In this document: piece by piece, positions 15,201 to 16,533 of the stretch
Layout: the number at the start of each line of letters is the position of its first letter
Numbering within the stretch: the first letter of the stretch is position 1
Source: Halobacteriales archaeon
Lineage (GTDB): Archaea; Thermoplasmatota; SW-10-69-26; JACQPN01; JAIVGT01
Assembly: GCA_020201485.1 (NCBI GenBank)
Contig: JAIVGT010000001.1
Span: 1 to 16,533, forward strand
DNA: 16,533 nucleotides
Direction: 5' to 3'
Position numbers and translations under genes: made by a program
The notes under the pieces: model-generated
What the model saw: the letters and a program-made list of their open reading frames with translations, nothing else
Told to the model about the DNA's origin: nothing
Database searches by the model: none

Positions 15201-16533
15201 GGTACAGGCCGTTCTGCCCGTCCTGGAACCAGCCGCACGTGCCCGCTCCGCCGCCGTCGTCGCCGCCGGCGATGCACTCGTCGGAGCCCGTGTCCTGGAT
15301 GAGGTGGAAGGAGCGGAAGGCGCTCAGGTTCTCCGCGGCCGTCTTGTGGAAGTACCACTGCAGGCCGTGGACCTGCGAGGCGCTCACGTCGATGCAATAG
15401 GTGGGCTGGCCGACGCCGTGGCAGGCGTTCGTGGGCGGATAGGCCTTATTGAACACGCCGTCGCTCGACCAGTGCGCCATGCTCGGCAGGGGCACGGTGC
15501 ACGTCGCGTCGCACGGCCACATCAGGTCCTTGTCGTCCACCTGGCTGAGGTTGCTCACCGGCCAGTAGGAGCCGAACTGGCTGTGGAAGTCGCTGCCGAT
15601 GTACACGAGCACGTCGCCGCTGTCCGGCGCGATGCGCGCGCCCTGCGTGGCGACCTCGACGCCGAAGCGGTACACGCCGGCGGGCGTGGTGCTCTCCGGC
15701 AGGAAAGCCCAGCGGAAGCTCTGCTCCTGGAGCGGGCCGAGGGTGAGGGAGTCCGGGGCCGGGTCGAAGTCGGCCTGCGTGCCCTGGAACAGCGCGTGGC
15801 CGGCCAGGTCGCCCAGCGTGCCGGTCACGCTCTGGATCTCGGCCTCCTCCGCGCCCTCGTTGCGGAGCGTGACGAGCAGGCCCATGGGCACGCCGGCGAT
15901 GGCGCTCAGGTTGTAGTTGTTCGGGTCGGCGACGAGCTTGCTCACGACGATGCGCCCCGGGCCGAGCGCCGGGCCGGTGAGGGTCACGGCGCGGTCGTCG
16001 CCAGCCACGCCCTCCGCCACGAGCTTGCCCGCGGCGTCGAAGGGCAGGGCTTGCGCCACGATGCGGTAGCTCGCGCCCTTGAGCGTGGCGAACTGCGGCA
16101 GCTCGCCCTTCGCATCGGTGATGTTGCGCGATGCGCCTGCGCCCAGCGCGTAGCCGCTGAACGCGACGGCGGGCTGCGTCAGGGGCTGGACGCGCAGGTC
16201 GTCGAGCAGGACCTCGCCCTGGAAGTTCACCAAGCGCACCCGGAGCTGGGTCGTGGGCCGGCCCGGGGGCACGATGAAGTCGTAGGCGAAGGGGAGGGAG
16301 CCGTTCGTGCCGTGCAGCACGACGTTCCCTGGCATCTTGTACGCCGCTTGCAGGGTGGATCCCCGGCCGGTCGGGTCGACGAGCTTGAGCGGCGTGCCCT
16401 GCGCCCCCACGGCGTCGATGGCGACGTACCCGTCGAGGGCGAAGCCCAAGCCCAGGGCCAGGGAGCAGGCGTGCCCGGAGCTGTTCAGCAGCGCGAACGA
16501 GCAGCCGTCGCCGCCGAAGCGGTAGGGCAGCGT
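12277..16533 (-). CDS. Giant surface protein with jelly-roll, NEW3 and CARDB domains and VPGLEP sorting tail (5' truncated by window edge)
   Basis: The frame is open to base 16533 with no in-frame stop, so 1418 residues are visible and the true start lies outside. The TTG at 16449 is not a credible start, because 28 coding codons precede it with matching composition. Visible residues 1-118 end VRLVNFQGEVLLDDLRVQ, typical of a CBM-like jelly-roll. About 190-310 is a beta-sandwich with 'LRNEGAEEAEI'. About 310-608 is a cysteine-rich, MAM/lectin-like region with HVQVCWHLEQ and DWAIDDVFI near its end. Then come NEW3 (606-728), two CARDB domains (729-963), three NEW3-like domains (965-1278; LNRGDVDDAYDVQL, VNKGNGVDTVTV, RNAGNLPAHADL) and a third CARDB (1281-1385, ending EDDEDNNAVVRV). 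The tail is VPGLEP at 1394-1399, a hydrophobic helix and RRR. All 12 visible cysteines lie before residue 580. Likely a carbohydrate- or protein-binding surface adhesin; no peptidase signature is seen in the visible part. Confidence 0.87.
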   Translation of the reverse strand, partial: TLPYRFGGDGCSFALLNSSGHACSLALGLGFALDGYVAIDAVGAQGTPLKLVDPTGRGSTLQAAYKMPGNVVLHGTNGSLPFAYDFIVPPGRPTTQLRVRLVNFQGEVLLDDLRVQPLTQPAVAFSGYALGAGASRNITDAKGELPQFATLKGASYRIVAQALPFDAAGKLVAEGVAGDDRAVTLTGPALGPGRIVVSKLVADPNNYNLSAIAGVPMGLLVTLRNEGAEEAEIQSVTGTLGDLAGHALFQGTQADFDPAPDSLTLGPLQEQSFRWAFLPESTTPAGVYRFGVEVATQGARIAPDSGDVLVYIGSDFHSQFGSYWPVSNLSQVDDKDLMWPCDATCTVPLPSMAHWSSDGVFNKAYPPTNACHGVGQPTYCIDVSASQVHGLQWYFHKTAAENLSAFRSFHLIQDTGSDECIAGGDDGGGAGTCGWFQDGQNGLYLGTLFAAVHSPAIPIAYMQRPQLIYADRHQFNALDADGNIFARLVHCEADALHPDDVPCKDTSTVFPTGQCENQFNVHGWQLVDAHIQGSTPASPGFAANKWVLRSVDLGPLLDRAQAESKQALDYWDHVQVCWHLEQPSPRDGAVLLRDWAIDDVFITPYGTALSPAQDIPIGDNVTKEFHLALLNRGGYTDTYQVSLQDETGLPSKGPSNWRVELLDEQGRPLKEVRAQPGERRVITVRVHIDVAQPSLPREGQVDLAITAISKTTAFLRGTQHLLLHFTYPDRPNLRVAGVIINDATLAVDKPRTVDVIVQNTGTVPAVGARLDVLDKVDASFGVAPVPLKRVDGTDIPPFDLAPADLRVVTVNWVPSLDGEHNITAIVDPLAEILEFDEKDNVFTKAVQVPKAEFPDLLVEAHASQLNPTPGDVVDIQARITNKGGASADGVQVTMRAGVTDLLSGDPPHVLPDSIPPGGTVTLSVSFRAAFPGQQFIFVRAVPRAGVLERLETIDDNTAVITVSVRSRGLDAAVPLGLTVKPGGTVNATLTLLNRGDVDDAYDVQLIPPDNWRSAFGEQGEGVHVAIGNHSQANLSLSITAPPFAEAGPVIILLRGASENTTEVMESGIQVDVPQDFGLRFSVDDGLLLPPGDQFLPVHLVNKGNGVDTVTVRATSLPAGWALEPASFGVPPKSSITVRLNVSIPTTTPEGPYPLALQAQGRGGDLLPAQAQVQVLPLELLRLEVQGLPEMALPGAQLQGLLVVRNAGNLPAHADLSLLVPAGWQAHLARDIASMEPGEQRALPVSLDVPQGAASGEHRLQAVAASGRGANYTLHQVLRAARADLQVEGFDLQPKGALREGNVATIGVTVRNNGNAPAPGTVAVYLDNTLVGFDAGRDLQPGEAATLNVSFKVQHGEHVVLAAVDPGKAVGEDDEDNNAVVRVLHVESGGAFFAVPGLEPMLAVAALLAVAVLRRRAWP
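12280..12354 (-). other. C-terminal VPGLEP sorting signal
   Basis: Codes VPGLEP, a hydrophobic segment (MLAVAALLAVAVL) and RRRAWP at the very end of the first surface protein. Its layout and xPGxEP core match the tail of the next protein in the operon, so the two are probably handled by the same sorting enzyme. L replaces the usual F of the PGF motif. Confidence 0.72.
12288..12293 (-). promoter_or_regulatory. Ribosome binding site GGAGGG for the second surface protein
   Basis: GGAGGG lies 7 bases upstream of the GTG start at 12280. It is formed by the CGG AGG GCC codons of the RRRA tail of the preceding gene, and supports GTG as the real start. Confidence 0.7.
14710..15606 (-). other. Cysteine-rich jelly-roll (MAM/lectin-like) region
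   Basis: Visible residues about 310-608 of the 5'-truncated surface protein. It carries ten of the protein's twelve visible cysteines, many aromatic residues (GLQWYFHKT, CGWFQDGQNGLYLG, DYWDHVQVCWHLE), and ends in DWAIDDVFI. A closing 'W.iDDv' strand is typical of jelly-roll domains of the MAM/CBM type, also found in secreted immune-inhibitor-A-like peptidases. No HExxH or other catalytic motif is present. A binding role is inferred. Confidence 0.6.

Noticed and set aside
16447..16449. TTG at 16449 as start of the first surface protein
   Set aside because: The frame stays open to the window edge with protein-like sequence before it, and no signal peptide follows this TTG.

Overview
The window is a high-GC (about 70% by eye) stretch with every gene on the minus strand, so transcription runs from the right edge to the left edge. 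Five genes are packed with no gaps: each stop overlaps the next start by 1 to 8 bases. The window looks like the middle of one operon. No promoter, terminator, RNA gene, mobile element or CRISPR array was found, and no stretch of more than a few bases is non-coding. The organism is most likely an archaeon. The grounds are the PGF-CTERM-like tripartite tails on two surface proteins, GAGGTG/GGAGG-type ribosome binding sites, and CARDB/NEW3-type surface proteins beside a DUF4129-DUF4350-DUF58 block. A high-GC Thermoplasmatota-like lineage fits, but this is inference; no ribosomal or other phylogenetic marker is present.

Layout in transcription order. (1) 16533-12277, 5'-truncated: a very large surface protein with two jelly-roll-like lectin/CBM-type regions, a row of NEW3 and CARDB beta-sandwich domains and a VPGLEP-type sorting tail. 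(2) 12280-8066: a second surface protein with a signal peptide, an N-terminal DUF2341-like segment, a middle region with three IgGFc-binding-like 'KPV' motifs, NEW3/CARDB domains and an LPGFEP-type sorting tail. (3) 8073-1573: a 2166-residue membrane protein with a signal anchor, about 26 calcium-binding thrombospondin type 3 repeats, about eight Ig/transthyretin-like domains, a second membrane helix and a cytoplasmic DUF4129 domain. (4) 1580-348: a DUF4350 membrane protein. (5) 348-1, 3'-truncated: the N-terminus of a DUF58 protein.

DUF4129, DUF4350 and DUF58 proteins are widely found together with a MoxR AAA+ ATPase and often a TgpA-type transglutaminase. Here that conserved membrane block is joined to two giant cell-surface proteins, and the DUF4129 subunit itself carries an enormous extracellular calcium-binding stalk. 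The working picture (inference) is a cell-envelope system: secreted, tail-anchored adhesins or sheath proteins are made in step with a MoxR/DUF58-type assembly, maturation or sensing complex whose DUF4129 subunit reaches far out of the cell. The MoxR ATPase and any transglutaminase would be expected beyond the left edge.
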